Positions 1 to 8,297 of a stretch of 64,000 nucleotides of DNA are shown here, in pieces. The DNA lies in contig CAVOTA010000002.1 of assembly GCA_963699055.1 (NCBI GenBank), forward strand, positions 186,001 through 250,000, given 5' to 3'. The notes beneath the pieces were generated by a model. It worked only from the letters and a program-made list of their open reading frames with translations. It was not told the origin of the DNA and did not search any database. The DNA is from Bog-756 sp963699055 (GTDB taxonomy: Bacteria; Actinomycetota; Acidimicrobiia; Acidimicrobiales; RAAP-2). Within the stretch, counting starts at the first letter, position 1; each line of letters starts with the position of its first letter. The position numbers and the translations under genes were made by a program.

Positions 1-340
1 AGACCATCGCCGCGGTGTCGCACATCGCCCCGGGATACCGGTTCCAGTACCAGACGCCGCCGACACCTCCCGCCCCATCGAGGATGAGGAAGTCGTCGAT
101 GCCGGCCTCGACGAGCATGGCCCCCGTGGCGAGGCCGGCGAATCCGGCGCCGATGACGGCGACCTCCACCTCGCCGCGTCGGACGTCACGTTCGGAGCGT
201 TCGGTGTACGGATCCTCCAGCAGCCGGGCGAAGCGCCCGGTGGGTTCGACGTACTGGGCGGAGCCGTCGGAACGGAGCCGTTTGTCCCGTTCGGCGCGGT
301 AGCGCCGACGGAGCGCCTCGTGGTCGATCGTCCCTGTCAC
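1..340 (-). CDS. Flavin-containing / Baeyer-Villiger monooxygenase, N-terminal part
   Basis: This is the first ~113 codons of a gene that runs off the left edge of the window. The start is GTG at 340, with an AAGGAG ribosome site seven bases upstream. After a charged N-terminal leader of about 50 residues comes a Rossmann FAD-binding motif (VIGAGFAGLATG). It is followed by GGVGGVWYWNRYPGAMCD, which is typical of class B flavoprotein monooxygenases of the cyclohexanone/phenylacetone type. Such enzymes use FAD and NADPH to insert oxygen next to ketones or to oxidise heteroatoms. The FxGxxxHxxxW fingerprint would lie outside the window, so the exact subclass cannot be judged. The next gene, at 599, is transcribed in the opposite direction. 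Confidence 0.85.
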   Translation of the reverse strand, partial: MTGTIDHEALRRRYRAERDKRLRSDGSAQYVEPTGRFARLLEDPYTERSERDVRRGEVEVAVIGAGFAGLATGAMLVEAGIDDFLILDGAGGVGGVWYWNRYPGAMCDTAAMV

Positions 341-598
341 CCGTACTCCTTCGTCGTGGTCGCCAGGACGATCATGCACCCTGCCGGCACACGTCGTCCC
401 GACGGTCGCCTCGTGCGGGTGGCGCTCCGCGGAACGGCCGGACCAGGCGCGGGAGCGGTCGGGGCGGAGGCGGCCGGTCACCTGGTGGCGGTCGGTCCGG
501 CGGGCCCCGGCCCGGGCCGCTGGGAGTCGCCCGCCACGTCACCCAGCTAGTCTCCGGAGCGGTCGACCACACGGCGCCACGGACGAGGGGACGGAACC

Positions 599-1066
599 GT
601 GCATCTGGGCCATCATGGAAACCCACCCGATGCCTCGGACCAGGTGGTCGACGTCGAGGTCCATCTCGAGCGGGACATCGCCACGGTCCAGGATGCGACC
701 GACGCATTCCTGGGTGATCCGGGCGACGCGTCGCGGGCCGGGCTCCTTGCCGCACTGGAGGCACTGGACCAGCGGACGTCGGCGAGCGACTCCTTCGAGG
801 ACGGTATCGTCGGGTCCGCGGTCTTCGGAACCTCCTCGAAGGGCTCGGTCATCGGAGAGACCAGCCTGAACCCCATGGCCGAGGAGCTTCCCGGTTCCGT
901 CCTCCGGGCGCAGGTCGCGCTGGTCCGAGCGGCCAAGGACGCGGTGACGTCACCGGGTACGACAACCCTCGAATCGCTCCGATCGGCCAGCGAAGCGCTG
1001 GCCGCACTGCGGCCACCGGAGCAGGCCGACGACGGGAAGCAACTGCCGCCGGGAGACCCCCGCTAG
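599..1066 (+). CDS. Hypothetical protein, ~155 aa
   Basis: This is a soluble, acidic, alanine-rich helical protein with no signal peptide or membrane segment. I do not recognise a family. The start is GTG at 599, with a weak purine-rich site (GAGGGG) about 6-11 bases upstream. The body reads as real coding sequence: it has a regular hydrophobic pattern with Glu/Asp-rich helices, and it keeps going while the opposite strand reads only Arg/Pro/Ser-rich shadow peptides. The C-terminal 20 residues are Gly/Pro/Asp-rich and probably disordered. It stands alone, divergent from the monooxygenase at the left edge. Confidence 0.55.
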   Translation: MHLGHHGNPPDASDQVVDVEVHLERDIATVQDATDAFLGDPGDASRAGLLAALEALDQRTSASDSFEDGIVGSAVFGTSSKGSVIGETSLNPMAEELPGSVLRAQVALVRAAKDAVTSPGTTTLESLRSASEALAALRPPEQADDGKQLPPGDPR

Positions 1067-1225
1067 GTCCGGAACGCCGTGACCCGGCGGGCGCGGGGCC
1101 GCGGATGCCCGTGCACCGCTGGTGTGGCGTACAGGGCCATCCGGGTCGTGGTGACGGGTCGTCCCCCACCCTGCGCAGCATGACCGTCCTCGCCTTCCGC
1201 TCTGGTCCGCCGTGCAGCCTGCCGC

Positions 1226-1777
1226 TCAGGAGGAGACGGCGTCGCCGGGGACCATGGTCACGGACCCCAGGATCCGCTTCTCCAGGGCGATCTGCTGCAG
1301 CCTGTTCGAGTCGGTGCCCGGGGGAGGAGCAGGACCGATCGTGATCCACTGGTCGATGTCGGGAAACGTGGCGGTCAGCGTCGCCGTCGAGGAGTCGAGT
1401 CCGACGAGTGCCTTCACCCCATGGACCGTCGTGGCCCTGCCACCCGGGAGGAGCCCGCCCTGCCCCTCGTAGAGGTGGAGCCCGGACGGTACATCCTCCG
1501 CTTCCGAGGGACAGTTGCACGTCACTCCCCCGCCCTGGGGGCCGTTGTCGAGTGTGGCCGTGTCGGGTCGACCCCAGCCGCATCTGCAGACACCCTCGCC
1601 GACCGTCCAGGACGACGGGACCGTGAACGTCAGACGCCCGGCGGCCACCTGCCGCTGCGTGCCGGGTGCGGACGGTCGGGTGGTCGTCGGGTGGGCGGAC
1701 GGTGCCGCTCCCCCGCAGCCGGCGCCCAGGACGGCGACGACACCGACCGCCGTCGTCCTCAGCAGCCGCAGTCGCAT
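1226..1777 (-). CDS. Secreted lipoprotein-like hypothetical protein, 183 aa
   Basis: The start is ATG at 1777, preceded by a strong GAGGAGG ribosome site, which rules out the longer upstream frame. The N-terminus is a signal peptide: Arg-rich, then a hydrophobic stretch (TTAVGVVAVLGAGC). It ends in a cysteine followed by GG and a Ser/Thr/Pro-rich linker. The lipobox is imperfect (LGAGC), so lipidation is likely but not certain. The mature part starts with a segment resembling small secreted actinobacterial proteins (GRLTFTVPSSWTV) and contains four further cysteines (residues ~65-90). Nothing indicates an enzymatic role. It is probably anchored on the outer face of the membrane. Confidence 0.7.
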   Translation of the reverse strand: MRLRLLRTTAVGVVAVLGAGCGGAAPSAHPTTTRPSAPGTQRQVAAGRLTFTVPSSWTVGEGVCRCGWGRPDTATLDNGPQGGGVTCNCPSEAEDVPSGLHLYEGQGGLLPGGRATTVHGVKALVGLDSSTATLTATFPDIDQWITIGPAPPPGTDSNRLQQIALEKRILGSVTMVPGDAVSS

Positions 1778-2081
1778 CGATGGCCTCCTCGGATCGGTCG
1801 GCGAGGGAAGCAACCGTACCGGGCCGATCGTGCGCCCCCAGGTCGGGTCGGGCAGATCCCGACCCGGCACGTCCAGGTGTGGCGGGAGGTGCACGCCGCT
1901 GCTCCCGAGCGACGTCCTGGTGGGGCCCGACATCGCCCCGGGACGGCGACGGGCGTCGCCGGGACGGGCCAGATCACCCGGATGCCCGGACCGTGAACGT
2001 GGCGCCATCCCGGCGCCGATCGATGCGGGCGACCGGGCACACTACCGTGGGACGACGTCCGAGCCCCGGAGGGCGATCCCC
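1778..2081. other. Intergenic region between divergent genes, no recognised feature
   Basis: These 304 bases separate the leftward lipoprotein gene from the rightward RibD-like gene. Open frames cross it on both strands, but they read as Arg/Pro/Gly-rich shadow peptides with no start context. It must hold the promoters of both genes. I see no convincing -35/-10 pair, RNA gene or repeat. Confidence 0.4.
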
Positions 2082-2660
2082 ATGGCCAAGTTGATCTACA
2101 CGGCGATCACCTCACTCGACGGGTACATCGAGGACGACGACGGCGTCTTCGACTGGGGAGAGCCTGACGAGGAGGTGTTCCGCTTCGTCAACGACCTGGA
2201 GCGGCCGATCGGCACCTACCTCTACGGGCGCCGGATGTACGAGACGATGGTGTTCTGGGAGACCGCCGGCGCCGAGGCCGACCGGTCGACGGCCTCGGCG
2301 GACTTCGCCAGGATCTGGCGGGCTGCCGACAAGGTGGTGTACTCGAGGTCGCTGGCCGCGCCGACGAGCGCCAACACCCGCATCGAGCGGGCGTTCGACC
2401 CGGCGGCCGTCCAGGAGATGAAGTCCAACCGGGAACGGGACATCACCGTGGCCGGTGCCGACCTGGCGGCCCAGGCGTTCCGGGCCGGGCTGGTCGACGA
2501 GTGCCAGCTCTTCCTCGCACCCATCCTCCTGGGAGGCGGGAAGCCGTCCCTGCCCGACCACGTCCGGATCGAGCTCCAGCTCCTGGCCGAGCGCCGCTTC
2601 GACAGCGGCGTCGTCTTCCTCCGGTACCGCACGGCGGTCGCTGACGGGGCACATCCGTGA
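2082..2660 (+). CDS. Dihydrofolate reductase family protein (RibD C-terminal domain)
   Basis: This 192-aa protein starts at ATG 2082 with GGAGGG eight bases upstream. It opens with MAKLIYTAITSLDGYIED, the usual first strand of the RibD-C/DHFR-like fold. It then shows LYGRRMYETM, a KVVYSRSL strand, the AGADLAAQAFRAGLVDE helix and FLAPILLGGGKP, all standard for the family. Members bind NADPH and reduce small substrates. The riboflavin-pathway members are usually fused to a deaminase, but single-domain copies like this one are widespread with unknown substrates. No riboflavin genes are nearby, so a role in riboflavin synthesis is not supported. Confidence 0.9.
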   Translation: MAKLIYTAITSLDGYIEDDDGVFDWGEPDEEVFRFVNDLERPIGTYLYGRRMYETMVFWETAGAEADRSTASADFARIWRAADKVVYSRSLAAPTSANTRIERAFDPAAVQEMKSNRERDITVAGADLAAQAFRAGLVDECQLFLAPILLGGGKPSLPDHVRIELQLLAERRFDSGVVFLRYRTAVADGAHP

Positions 2661-2754
2661 CCGCTGCGACGGGCGCCGGCCATGGGCGCGTGAGCCCCGC
2701 CTGCACCCGGCCGGCCGGTGCCACCGACGCACCTCCGGCCGGGGTCCTCCCCCG

Positions 2755-3243
2755 TCAACGGTCGGTCAGGTCGATGTCGAACGAGGAGCCCCGGCGTCCC
2801 CAGACCTCCGTCGGTGCGACGTAGGCGAATCCCGCCTTACGGAGCACCCGTTGCGACCCCACGTTGTCGTCGCTCGCGGTCGCCGTCAGGGTCTCCAACC
2901 CGAAGCTCTCACGGGCGAGGCCGCACAACGTCCGCAGACCGGAAGTCGCCATGCCCTGGCCGGACACCCGCTCGGCAACCCGATAACCGACCACCGCCGT
3001 CCCGGCCGCGATGTCGTAGAGATTGAAGCGACCCACCACCGCGCCGTGTTCGTCGACGAGCACGTAGTAGGCACCCGTGCCCGCCTCCTGCTCAGCCAAC
3101 AGCTCCCGGTGGTGTTCCGGGTACCGCTCGAAGAAGGCGTCACCCCTGTCGTTGATGGACGTGACGAAGTAGGCGCGGTTGTCCCGCTCGAACGCGAGGA
3201 CCGCCGCCTCGTGTCGAGGGCCCAGGGCCTCCATCGAGTACAC
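2755..3243 (-). CDS. GNAT-family N-acetyltransferase (RimJ/RimL type)
   Basis: The protein is about 162 aa with the GNAT fold. The acetyl-CoA binding region reads VGYRVAERVSGQGMATSGLRTL, matching the V/I-x-x-x-x-Q/R-G-x-G/A signature. It is followed by the C-terminal strand block (ETLTATASDDNVGSQRVLRKAGF) typical of the RimJ/RimL subfamily that acetylates protein N-termini or small amines. The substrate cannot be predicted. The start could be GTG 3243 or ATG 3234, and neither has a clear ribosome site. It converges on the RibD-like gene, and the 94-base gap contains a short GC-rich inverted repeat (around 2703-2720) that might end both transcripts. Confidence 0.88.
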   Translation of the reverse strand: MYSMEALGPRHEAAVLAFERDNRAYFVTSINDRGDAFFERYPEHHRELLAEQEAGTGAYYVLVDEHGAVVGRFNLYDIAAGTAVVGYRVAERVSGQGMATSGLRTLCGLARESFGLETLTATASDDNVGSQRVLRKAGFAYVAPTEVWGRRGSSFDIDLTDR

Positions 3244-3293
3244 GGGCCGAGCCTATGCCGGCCGTGCATCCGGGTGACCGTGCCCCGGACGTT

Positions 3294-3968
3294 TCAGTGA
3301 CGGGGCCTCCCGAACGGGCGAGATCCCTCGTGGTTCCGGAGCACGGTCGGAAGGTCGTGCATGTCCTCGAACACGACCGCGCCCGCGAGGGAGAGCGCCG
3401 CACCGCTCGTCACGCCCCCCGCGAAGCCGAAGGCCGACATCCCCGCCGACACTGCGGCCGTCACCCCGGAGACACTGTCCTCCACGACGGCACATCGCTC
3501 GGGTCCGGTGTGCATCTGGGCTGCCGCGAACAAGAAGATGTCGGGTGCCGGCTTGCCGTCCTCCACCTGCTCGACGCTGAAGATCCGACCGTCGAACCGG
3601 TCGAACAGGCCGGTCGTGCCCAAGGTGAAGCGCATCTTGTCGTGGCTTCCACTCGATGCCACGCACACGGGCGTATCGAGCTCGTCGAGCACCTCCACGA
3701 TGCCCGCCACCGGCACGAGCTCACGTTCGAACACCTCCCGGTAGCGAGGCTCGAACTCGGCATCCCAATCGATGCGGCGGCCCAGGTGCCGTTCGATCTC
3801 CTGGTGCATGTGGGCGGCCGAACGCCCGACGAACCGCTCGACGATCTCGGCTTCCGTGAGTGGCCAGCCGAGTGAGGCCAGGATCATCGCCTCGGTCCGG
3901 ACGGCGAGTCGCTCACTGTCCACCAGGACGCCGTCGCAGTCGAAGATGACCAGATCGAACTCCGCCAT
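3294..3968 (-). CDS. HAD-superfamily hydrolase (beta-phosphoglucomutase/phosphatase type)
   Basis: This 224-aa protein has all HAD motifs. Motif I is FDCDGVLVDSE near the N-terminus (nucleophile Asp). A helical cap follows, then motif II around CVASSGSHDK, the lysine in EDGKPAPDIF, and motif IV in VVEDSVSGVTAA. The DxDG(V)LVDSE form and helical C1 cap place it with the phosphoglycolate phosphatase/beta-phosphoglucomutase group acting on small phosphorylated metabolites. The frame is open well upstream, but ATG 3968 gives the family's usual N-terminus (MAEFDLVIFD). The GNAT gene lies 50 bp downstream on the same strand. Confidence 0.9.
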   Translation of the reverse strand: MAEFDLVIFDCDGVLVDSERLAVRTEAMILASLGWPLTEAEIVERFVGRSAAHMHQEIERHLGRRIDWDAEFEPRYREVFERELVPVAGIVEVLDELDTPVCVASSGSHDKMRFTLGTTGLFDRFDGRIFSVEQVEDGKPAPDIFLFAAAQMHTGPERCAVVEDSVSGVTAAVSAGMSAFGFAGGVTSGAALSLAGAVVFEDMHDLPTVLRNHEGSRPFGRPRH

Positions 3969-4329
3969 GGCCGCGAGCCTACGGACCCGATCGGTCGTGC
4001 GCGGCGGATCAGGTAGCACCGCTCCGTGCGCAGTGATCCCCTGCCACGCCTCGGCACCGACTTCACACCTTCGTTGCCGGGCCGTCGAGGCGACCTTGTA
4101 CCGGCTACCCGGCATGGCGGGCGCCTCCGATGGCACGATCTGCGACGTGGCGGCTCGCTGGACGGCACGGAACGGTTCGGTACGTGGCAACCCGAAGGTG
4201 ATGACCGCCGTGATGCCGTGCGCACTCGCAGAGTTGTCCGCCAGCTGTTCGTCGGGGTCGGGGCCGAGCGGACACTGAGCCCCACCGAGGCCAGGGCGAC
4301 GGACGGGGCACCGGAGTAGCGTCGTCAAG
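3969..4329. other. Intergenic region, no recognised feature
   Basis: About 360 bases lie between the leftward HAD gene and the rightward gene at 4330. Frames on both strands remain open by chance, but their peptides look like shadows and lack ribosome sites. I see no RNA gene or repeat. The promoters of the two divergent genes should lie here. Confidence 0.4.
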
Positions 4330-4698
4330 ATGGCGGCAAGCGACCAGTTCGTCGAGGATGCGATCAGGCACATTGCAGCGGGGAACCAGCTGGTCGACGG
4401 GATCACGCGTTTCAACGAAGAGACGACGGGTGCGATCGCGGACCTGCAACGCGGGATGACGATGACCGAAACGTTCGCCCGACATGACTCGGCGGTCTGG
4501 AGCAGGCGGATGAACGAATTGCTTGAAGAGTATGAAGCGACCAGACGGAAGGTCCGGGAATCCGCCGCAACTGCACTCCAGCTCGAGGGTCAGACCACCG
4601 GCTCCATCGCGTCGTCGTTCGGAACCACCCATCAGTGGGCCAGCCGGCTCCTGCGGGGGGCAAGGGCGGCTGGGAATCCTGGGGACTCGACTACGTAG
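4330..4698 (+). CDS. Hypothetical protein with possible C-terminal helix-turn-helix, 122 aa
   Basis: This small helical protein starts at ATG 4330, with GGAG 13 bases upstream, a long spacing. Residues 1-85 are charged and helical, possibly coiled-coil (DSAVWSRRMNELLEEYEATR). Residues ~90-112 (TTGSIASSFGTTHQWASRLL) have the spacing of a helix-turn-helix like those in sigma-4 or transposase-type DNA-binding proteins. I do not recognise a family. The codon pattern is normal for the region and the reading is coherent, so I take it as real. It is probably a small DNA-binding or adaptor protein. Confidence 0.55.
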   Translation: MAASDQFVEDAIRHIAAGNQLVDGITRFNEETTGAIADLQRGMTMTETFARHDSAVWSRRMNELLEEYEATRRKVRESAATALQLEGQTTGSIASSFGTTHQWASRLLRGARAAGNPGDSTT

Positions 4699-4833
4699 GA
4701 GACTTCCGTTGAGCCGGGGCGCCGTTGGTGACCCTGAACAGCGGGAGCGTGACGCACCTCGGCACGGCGAGGGGAGGCGTGGCCCCACCGGGTAACGGCT
4801 CGGTGGCAGTGGGTCGATGGCCCAGGAGTTAAG

Positions 4834-5301
4834 CCTCGGTTCCTGACGCTGACGCGATCGGCGGCTTGCGTGGCGGTGCTCGCCATCGGTTGTGGTCCAG
4901 GATCCTCGACCAGGGCGACGACGCCCGTCTCCCGCAGCCTCGGGTGTTCGCTGCTGTCGCACCAACAGACGAAGCGTCTACTGGGCAACCACGTCACGAC
5001 GCAGGCCCACGGCTCGACCGACTGCTGCTACCTCGTCAGACCCGGGACCTACCTGCCGGTTTCAGCAGGTCCCACACGGACTGCGATCTCACTGGGGTAC
5101 CTGATCGACAACTACGGGAGCGATCCGGGTTCGTCGGTCCTCCAGGTCGCCGGTCGGACGGCGTCGTGGGTCACCTGTCCGGCGGCTGCTGGCGGCCACC
5201 ATCGACTCCCGGGCCGGTCACTGATGGAGGGACCGCCCTCGATCGCCGGGTGGGTGGGACGTCGGTCCAGAAGGACCCGGCCGTTGGCGGTCCTGACCTG
5301 A
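4834..5301 (+). pseudogene. Possible degraded lipoprotein gene
   Basis: The frame begins without a normal start codon: an AGGAG at 4824-4828 is followed by in-frame codons with only CTG or a later GTG (4870) as possible starts. It reads a lipoprotein-like signal (SAACVAVLAIGCGPGSST) and then an STDCCYLVRPGTYLPVS segment that looks like real mature protein. After about residue 100 (counted from 4834) the composition turns to Gly/Arg/Pro-rich shadow style, as after a frameshift. I read it as the remnant of a small secreted lipoprotein, but a real gene with a non-standard start is possible. The rest of 4699-5311 shows nothing else. Confidence 0.3.
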
Positions 5302-5311
5302 CGGGGATTCG

Positions 5312-5758
5312 CTAGCCGGTCTCCCCCGGCCACCCCGAGGCGTCGAAGACGGCGACTGGATCCAGGTAGTCGCGCCACCAGGTCACCTTGCCGTCGTCGA
5401 CCGTGACGATGGAGACGAACCGATTGTCGTAAGGACGTCCGGTCTGGACGGACTGACCGTGAACCTCGTACTCGAGGACGGCGACCGATGCCGCTGGATC
5501 TCGGTACACGCGGAGATTGTCCGCACTTCGAACCGTCATGTAGCTGTCGTAGCCACCGTAGAGATCGAGTACGTCTCGTCGACCTTCCACCCGCCGGGGA
5601 TAGCCAGGTACCGAGATCACATACTCGAAGACCACATCCTCGGCCAGGAGGTCGAAGAAGTCATCACCGGCAGCGAGTCCTCGGAGCCCTTCACGAATCA
5701 GGTGGAAGAAGGGCCCGTCGGCTCCGAAGTTCGAACTCTCGTCGACGTACTTGACCAC
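5312..5758 (-). CDS. NTF2-like / SnoaL-like domain protein
   Basis: This 148-aa protein has the NTF2/ketosteroid-isomerase fold. An N-terminal helix (FFHLIREGLRGLAAGDDFFDLLAEDVVFEYV) is followed by the curved sheet (RRDVLDLYGGYDSYM, VAVLEYEVHGQS, YDNRFVSIVTVDDGKVTWWRDYLDPVAVF). Members include small isomerases, hydrolases and ligand-binding stress proteins, and the substrate here is unknown. I chose GTG 5758 because AGAGG sits seven bases upstream. The ATG at 5779, 21 bases further upstream, would give a slightly longer protein but has poorer context. No obvious operon partner is present. Confidence 0.82.
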   Translation of the reverse strand: MVKYVDESSNFGADGPFFHLIREGLRGLAAGDDFFDLLAEDVVFEYVISVPGYPRRVEGRRDVLDLYGGYDSYMTVRSADNLRVYRDPAASVAVLEYEVHGQSVQTGRPYDNRFVSIVTVDDGKVTWWRDYLDPVAVFDASGWPGETG

Positions 5759-5907
5759 GTGATCACCTCTGACGTCCATCCGGATGCTCGTCGCTGCGAA
5801 ACCCTGGGGAGGTGCAGCACCTTCGGAGATCGTAGAGCCGGAGCGTCGGACAATGACCCCCTGCCACCATCCTGCCGGGTGCCCCGAACGTCGGGAGGGT
5901 GGGACGG

Positions 5908-6594
5908 TCAGGACATCCGGGCGGCCAACGCTGTCCCGATCTGGGCTCGCCAATCGGACCGCCTGCTGAAGTGGACACCGTGCCAGCCGTGCGCTTCTGC
6001 TGCCTCGATGTTTACGGAGGAGTCGTCCACGAAGACCACGTCATTGCTACGGGCGCCTACGTCGAGCCAGCGCTCGGCCGCCGGGTAGAACGCCGGATCG
6101 CTCTTGACGGCACCGAGCGCTCCGGAAGAGGCCATTCCATCGATGGGGAGAACCTCTCGGAGCCGCTGCTCGAGAAAGGCAGCACGTCGGGCCTCCTGGT
6201 TTGTCACCAGCACCACTCGGGCTCCCGAGGCGGCCCATTCGTCGGCCGCACGGACGACGTCATCGTCGATCTCGAAGTCAGCCTCGAACCAGATCTGGAG
6301 CAACCCTTCGACGTCGATGTCCCAGCCCAACTCCGTCAATGCGCCGGCCAGTGCCGTTTCCACGGGCTCACGCCCCACAATGACCGCTGACCAGGATCGC
6401 CGGAAGAACACGTCATCCAGGAGTGTCGGGTCCAACCCGTGCGTCTCCCGCAGTTCCTCCTGCCAACGTCCTCTTCCCGCCCGCTCCGGATCCAGGAGCA
6501 CGCCGTCCACATCGAGGGCCAGAACCGGTCCTGCAGGTCGCCGACCTGGAGAAGGAACGGCCATCACCAACGAGCCAGCACGGACCCGGCGCAT
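5908..6594 (-). CDS. HAD-superfamily hydrolase, second copy
   Basis: The protein is about 228 aa. HAD motif I is LALDVDGVLLDPE, the cap covers roughly residues 55-120, motif II is VVLVTNQEARRAAF, the motif III lysine is in GAVKSDPAFY, and motif IV is NDVVFVDDSSVNIEAAE. The Thr-Asn in motif II and the short cap resemble the epoxide-hydrolase N-terminal and haloacid dehalogenase-like groups. The substrate is unknown. The start is uncertain: ATG 6594 has GAGAG just upstream, while ATG 6564 gives a tighter N-terminus but no ribosome site. It is unrelated in sequence detail to the HAD gene at 3294. Confidence 0.85.
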   Translation of the reverse strand: MRRVRAGSLVMAVPSPGRRPAGPVLALDVDGVLLDPERAGRGRWQEELRETHGLDPTLLDDVFFRRSWSAVIVGREPVETALAGALTELGWDIDVEGLLQIWFEADFEIDDDVVRAADEWAASGARVVLVTNQEARRAAFLEQRLREVLPIDGMASSGALGAVKSDPAFYPAAERWLDVGARSNDVVFVDDSSVNIEAAEAHGWHGVHFSRRSDWRAQIGTALAARMS

Positions 6595-6727
6595 CGTCTC
6601 TCGTCGGTGCCCTCCCGGTGATGCGATGACGCCGATCGCGTTCCCACAGCGCCGGTCCGCCAAGTCACGGTGACATCACCGGAGCACACCTCCACCGTCG
6701 GACGGGTGTCCCGGGTCCTCCCCGCTA

Positions 6728-7954
6728 TCACCCGGTCGCCACGGGGAGCGTCGCCAGTTGGCGCACGACGAACGAGGGGCGCCAGGTGGGCGAGTCGTCC
6801 ACGAGCGTCAGGCGAGGGAATCGCTGCAGCACCGCCGGCAGGACCACCTGAGCCTCGAGCCGTCCGAGCGCCGCCCCCAGGCAGGTGTGGAGTCCCCGCC
6901 CGAACGCCAGGTGGCGGATCGGCGCACGATGGATGTCGAACCGGTCCGGCTCGTCGTACTGGTCCGGGTCCCGGTTGGCCGAACCGAGCAGCAGTCGGAC
7001 CGGAGTTCCTGGTTCGATCACCGCTCCCCCGATCGTCACCGGTTCGTCGGGCCAGCGCCCGCCCCCTGATGCCACCTGCAGTGGTCCCAGGAACCGGAGG
7101 ATCTCCTCGACGGCGTTGTCGACCACCTCGGGGTGGTGACGCACCTCGGCGGCGGCATCCGGATGGGACAACAGCAACCACAGACCGGTGGACAGGAGGC
7201 TCGCCGTCGTGTCGTGCCCGGCCAGGAGGATGAGAACGATCATCGACAGCAGCTCGTCCCGTGTCAGTCGTGTGCCGTCGTCCTCGACGGCGATGAGTGC
7301 CGAGATCAGGTCGTCACCCGGGTCCTTCTTGCGGGAGTCCACCAGTTCCCCGGCGTAGGCGAGGAACTCGTCGGCGGCCACGCCGGCGGTGGGAAGTGCC
7401 GCGAAGTCCAGTGGCAGTTCGTCGACCGCGATGATGTCGTGTGTCCAGCGGTGGAGCAGGGCCTGGTCGGTGGTCGGCACGTCGAGCAGGTCGGTGACGG
7501 TGGCGATCGGGACGGGCCACGCGATCTCCTCCAGCACATCGAACGCCGGTGACTCCTCGAGCCGGTCCAGGATGACCCCGATCGACGCCTCGATGCGCGG
7601 TCGCATCGCCTCGATGCGTCGCGGGGTGAAGGCCTGGGCGACCAGCCCGCGCACCCGCGTGTGCTGGGGCGGATCCACGAACAGGAGCGAGTTCTCCGAA
7701 AGCAGGTGCATCGACGGCGGGGCCCCGGCGGCGAAGACTTCGCGCCAGGGCGACGGCGTCGCCACCCCGAACCGCCGGTCCCGGAGGACGGCGTCGATGT
7801 CCCGGTAGCGCGACAGGACCACACCGATGTCGGGGTGTGCGAACACCGGGGCCTCGTCGCGCAGCACCCGGTACCAGGGAAAGGGATCGGCCCGGAAGGC
7901 GGGATCGGTGGGATCCCACATCGCGGGGCTGCGGCTGTCGGCTGACTTCACCAT
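6728..7954 (-). CDS. Cytochrome P450
   Basis: This 408-aa bacterial class I P450 is full length. It has the I-helix oxygen-activation motif AGHDTT (about residues 242-247), the K-helix ExxR in EEILRFL, and the heme loop FGRGLHTCLG with the axial cysteine at about residue 358. Such soluble P450s hydroxylate hydrophobic substrates (fatty acids, steroids, terpenes) with electrons from ferredoxin. No ferredoxin or reductase gene is adjacent. The start is ATG 7954, and a long upstream extension of the frame is ignored because the family begins near the MWDPTDPAF segment. It is divergent from the membrane protein at 8298, with the palindrome-flanked promoter in between. Confidence 0.95.
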   Translation of the reverse strand: MVKSADSRSPAMWDPTDPAFRADPFPWYRVLRDEAPVFAHPDIGVVLSRYRDIDAVLRDRRFGVATPSPWREVFAAGAPPSMHLLSENSLLFVDPPQHTRVRGLVAQAFTPRRIEAMRPRIEASIGVILDRLEESPAFDVLEEIAWPVPIATVTDLLDVPTTDQALLHRWTHDIIAVDELPLDFAALPTAGVAADEFLAYAGELVDSRKKDPGDDLISALIAVEDDGTRLTRDELLSMIVLILLAGHDTTASLLSTGLWLLLSHPDAAAEVRHHPEVVDNAVEEILRFLGPLQVASGGGRWPDEPVTIGGAVIEPGTPVRLLLGSANRDPDQYDEPDRFDIHRAPIRHLAFGRGLHTCLGAALGRLEAQVVLPAVLQRFPRLTLVDDSPTWRPSFVVRQLATLPVATG

Positions 7955-8175
7955 GGGAGCAGGCTTCCACATGTGTCGGGTCGGCGAGGGGCATCGAGGG
8001 TGGTCGGCCCGGTCGGCACGACAACACCGGCCCCGACGGCTGCGAATTAGGCCCGGGGCACCGCCACTCATTCGGCACGGTCGGCCGCTGGGACGGTCGG
8101 GCGGGCGGTGGTCGCCGTCGGACGCGGTGGCGCGGCACCCTGGGGACAAGGAACGAGAGTGGTGCGCCATTTCGT

Positions 8176-8186
8176 GAGCACTGCTC
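8176..8186. promoter_or_regulatory. Palindromic operator-like site, copy 1
   Basis: The 11-base sequence GAGCACTGCTC is a perfect palindrome around its central base (GAGCA-C-TGCTC). An identical copy lies at 8229-8239, 53 bases away centre to centre. This copy directly abuts the -35 box of the promoter at 8187. The half-site size fits a homodimeric repressor of the TetR type, but the regulator is unknown and no regulator gene is adjacent. Confidence 0.6.
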
Positions 8187-8215
8187 TTGACTCATCACGC
8201 CCAGTCCCGTACTGT
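8187..8215 (+). promoter_or_regulatory. Sigma-70 type promoter of the 8298 membrane-protein gene
   Basis: TTGACT (8187-8192) and TACTGT (8210-8215) are separated by exactly 17 bases, close to consensus. Transcription would start near 8222 and leave a leader of about 75 bases before the ATG at 8298. The promoter lies precisely between two identical palindromes, one touching the -35 box and one at about +7 to +17. Confidence 0.65.
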
Positions 8216-8228
8216 GCCCCTGGAACGA

Positions 8229-8239
8229 GAGCACTGCTC
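8229..8239. promoter_or_regulatory. Palindromic operator-like site, copy 2
   Basis: This second GAGCACTGCTC lies just downstream of the predicted transcription start. Occupancy here would block promoter clearance, while copy 1 would block the -35 contact. The exact identity of the two copies in otherwise unrelated flanks argues against chance. Confidence 0.6.
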
Positions 8240-8297
8240 ACACAACGTAACGAGGGTGGAGCGCAGCGTCTCCGACCCGAGGCCGAGGGAGATCGAG

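Noticed and set aside
8187..8297. Start of the membrane-protein gene at TTG 8187
   Set aside because: That TTG is the -35 box of the promoter; ATG 8298 has a good ribosome site.
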